Assembly (NCBI GenBank): GCA_002372325.1
Contig: DFFT01000059.1
Location: 1 to 13,763, forward strand
Direction of reading: 5' to 3'
Source of the DNA: Succinivibrionaceae bacterium UBA3769
GTDB taxonomy: Bacteria > Pseudomonadota > Gammaproteobacteria > Enterobacterales > Succinivibrionaceae
Length of the DNA stretch: 13,763 nt
Both the position numbers and the translations under genes were made by a program. Position 1 is the first letter of the stretch. Every line of letters begins with the position of its first letter. Shown here in pieces: positions 13,465 through 13,763 of the stretch. The notes beneath the pieces were generated by a model. The model was not told the origin of the DNA. It saw only the letters and a program-made list of their open reading frames with translations, and searched no databases.

Positions 13465-13763
13465 ATGCTGTGTAAAAGCTGCGGCGCAAAACTCAAAGGT
13501 GACAGCGCTGTCTGTCCGGATTGTCATGAGGACAACAGGTCATCATTTGAGCTTTTTTGCAATAACGGGGAACTCCTTCTGGGAATTCTCCCCGGAGCTT
13601 TTTCCGGCGCGGAGGTAGAACCGTTATCTTCCGGAAGCCCTCGCGGCGGTATCCGGGCTTCAGGACTCAGGGGAGCAAGCTCATTTTCAGGAGAAAAGGG
13701 CGCATTCATAATAAGATCCCCGGAAACAGAACAGCGGAAAACCCGGACAGCAGATCCGGAGGA
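13465..13763 (+). CDS. Zinc-ribbon protein, cut by the window end
   Basis: An open frame of 99 codons runs to the end of the window without a stop. It begins MLCKSCGAKLKGDSAVCPDC, a CxxC-x12-CxxC zinc ribbon (C3, C6, C17, C20), as at the N-terminus of many bacterial zinc-ribbon proteins that carry a second domain. The following part (SFELFCNNGELLLGILPGAF) could be the first strands of a beta-rich domain, possibly FHA-like, but too little is visible to say. The Shine-Dalgarno is weak (TGAGA at 13453-13457). It is co-directional with the zinc-finger genes, 132 bp after 13332, and likely part of the same cluster. Confidence 0.65.
   Translation, partial: MLCKSCGAKLKGDSAVCPDCHEDNRSSFELFCNNGELLLGILPGAFSGAEVEPLSSGSPRGGIRASGLRGASSFSGEKGAFIIRSPETEQRKTRTADPE

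Overview
The window comes from a bacterium of moderate G+C. Its families (an archaeal-type ATPase with a DUF234-like tail, an AAA-ATPase_like/DUF1703 protein, several DUF6273 modules and a TerY-like vWA/kinase pair) are typical of host-associated anaerobes of the gut or rumen. A gammaproteobacterial Succinivibrionaceae-like host is a guess. Nothing in the window (no rRNA, tRNA or housekeeping gene) fixes the taxon. No insertion sequence, integrase, CRISPR array, tRNA or rRNA gene was seen.

Left part (1-7000). The window opens in the decayed end of a DUF6273 gene (1-225). A good sigma70-type promoter with an inverted repeat in its leader then precedes an ATPase/nuclease-like gene (458-1894). 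Three intact DUF6273 genes follow on the + strand: a three-module protein (2378-4756) and two single-module paralogues (5257-5973, 6302-6964). Each has a leader of shared design: an AT-rich -10-like box, a conserved CAGGAA segment (in two leaders the loop of a 7-bp hairpin whose stems covary), and a start site. The linkers of the three-module protein resemble these leaders, so it probably arose by fusion of tandem single-module genes. The modules share a nearly constant first half and differ mostly between the LR(S/T)PG and RPAL motifs.

Middle (7000-9230). After a clear terminator and an extended -10 promoter comes an AAA-ATPase_like/DUF1703 gene (7363-9147). Its conserved 5' coding sequence continues upstream of the first in-frame ATG but is out of frame with the best start region. 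It also carries a 60-bp in-frame internal duplication.

Right part (9290-13763). A CPBP-family membrane protease lies on the - strand. After a gap of about 450 bp, a co-directional + strand cluster encodes a vWA/MIDAS protein, a Ser/Thr kinase-like protein with a long low-complexity tail, a membrane-anchored protein and a small soluble protein that both end in a RanBP2-type zinc finger, and a zinc-ribbon protein cut off by the window end. The vWA plus kinase pair resembles TerY-type phosphorylation modules. I infer that the zinc-finger proteins are accessory parts of the same system. Short 13-60 bp tandem duplications recur in spacers and genes across the window.
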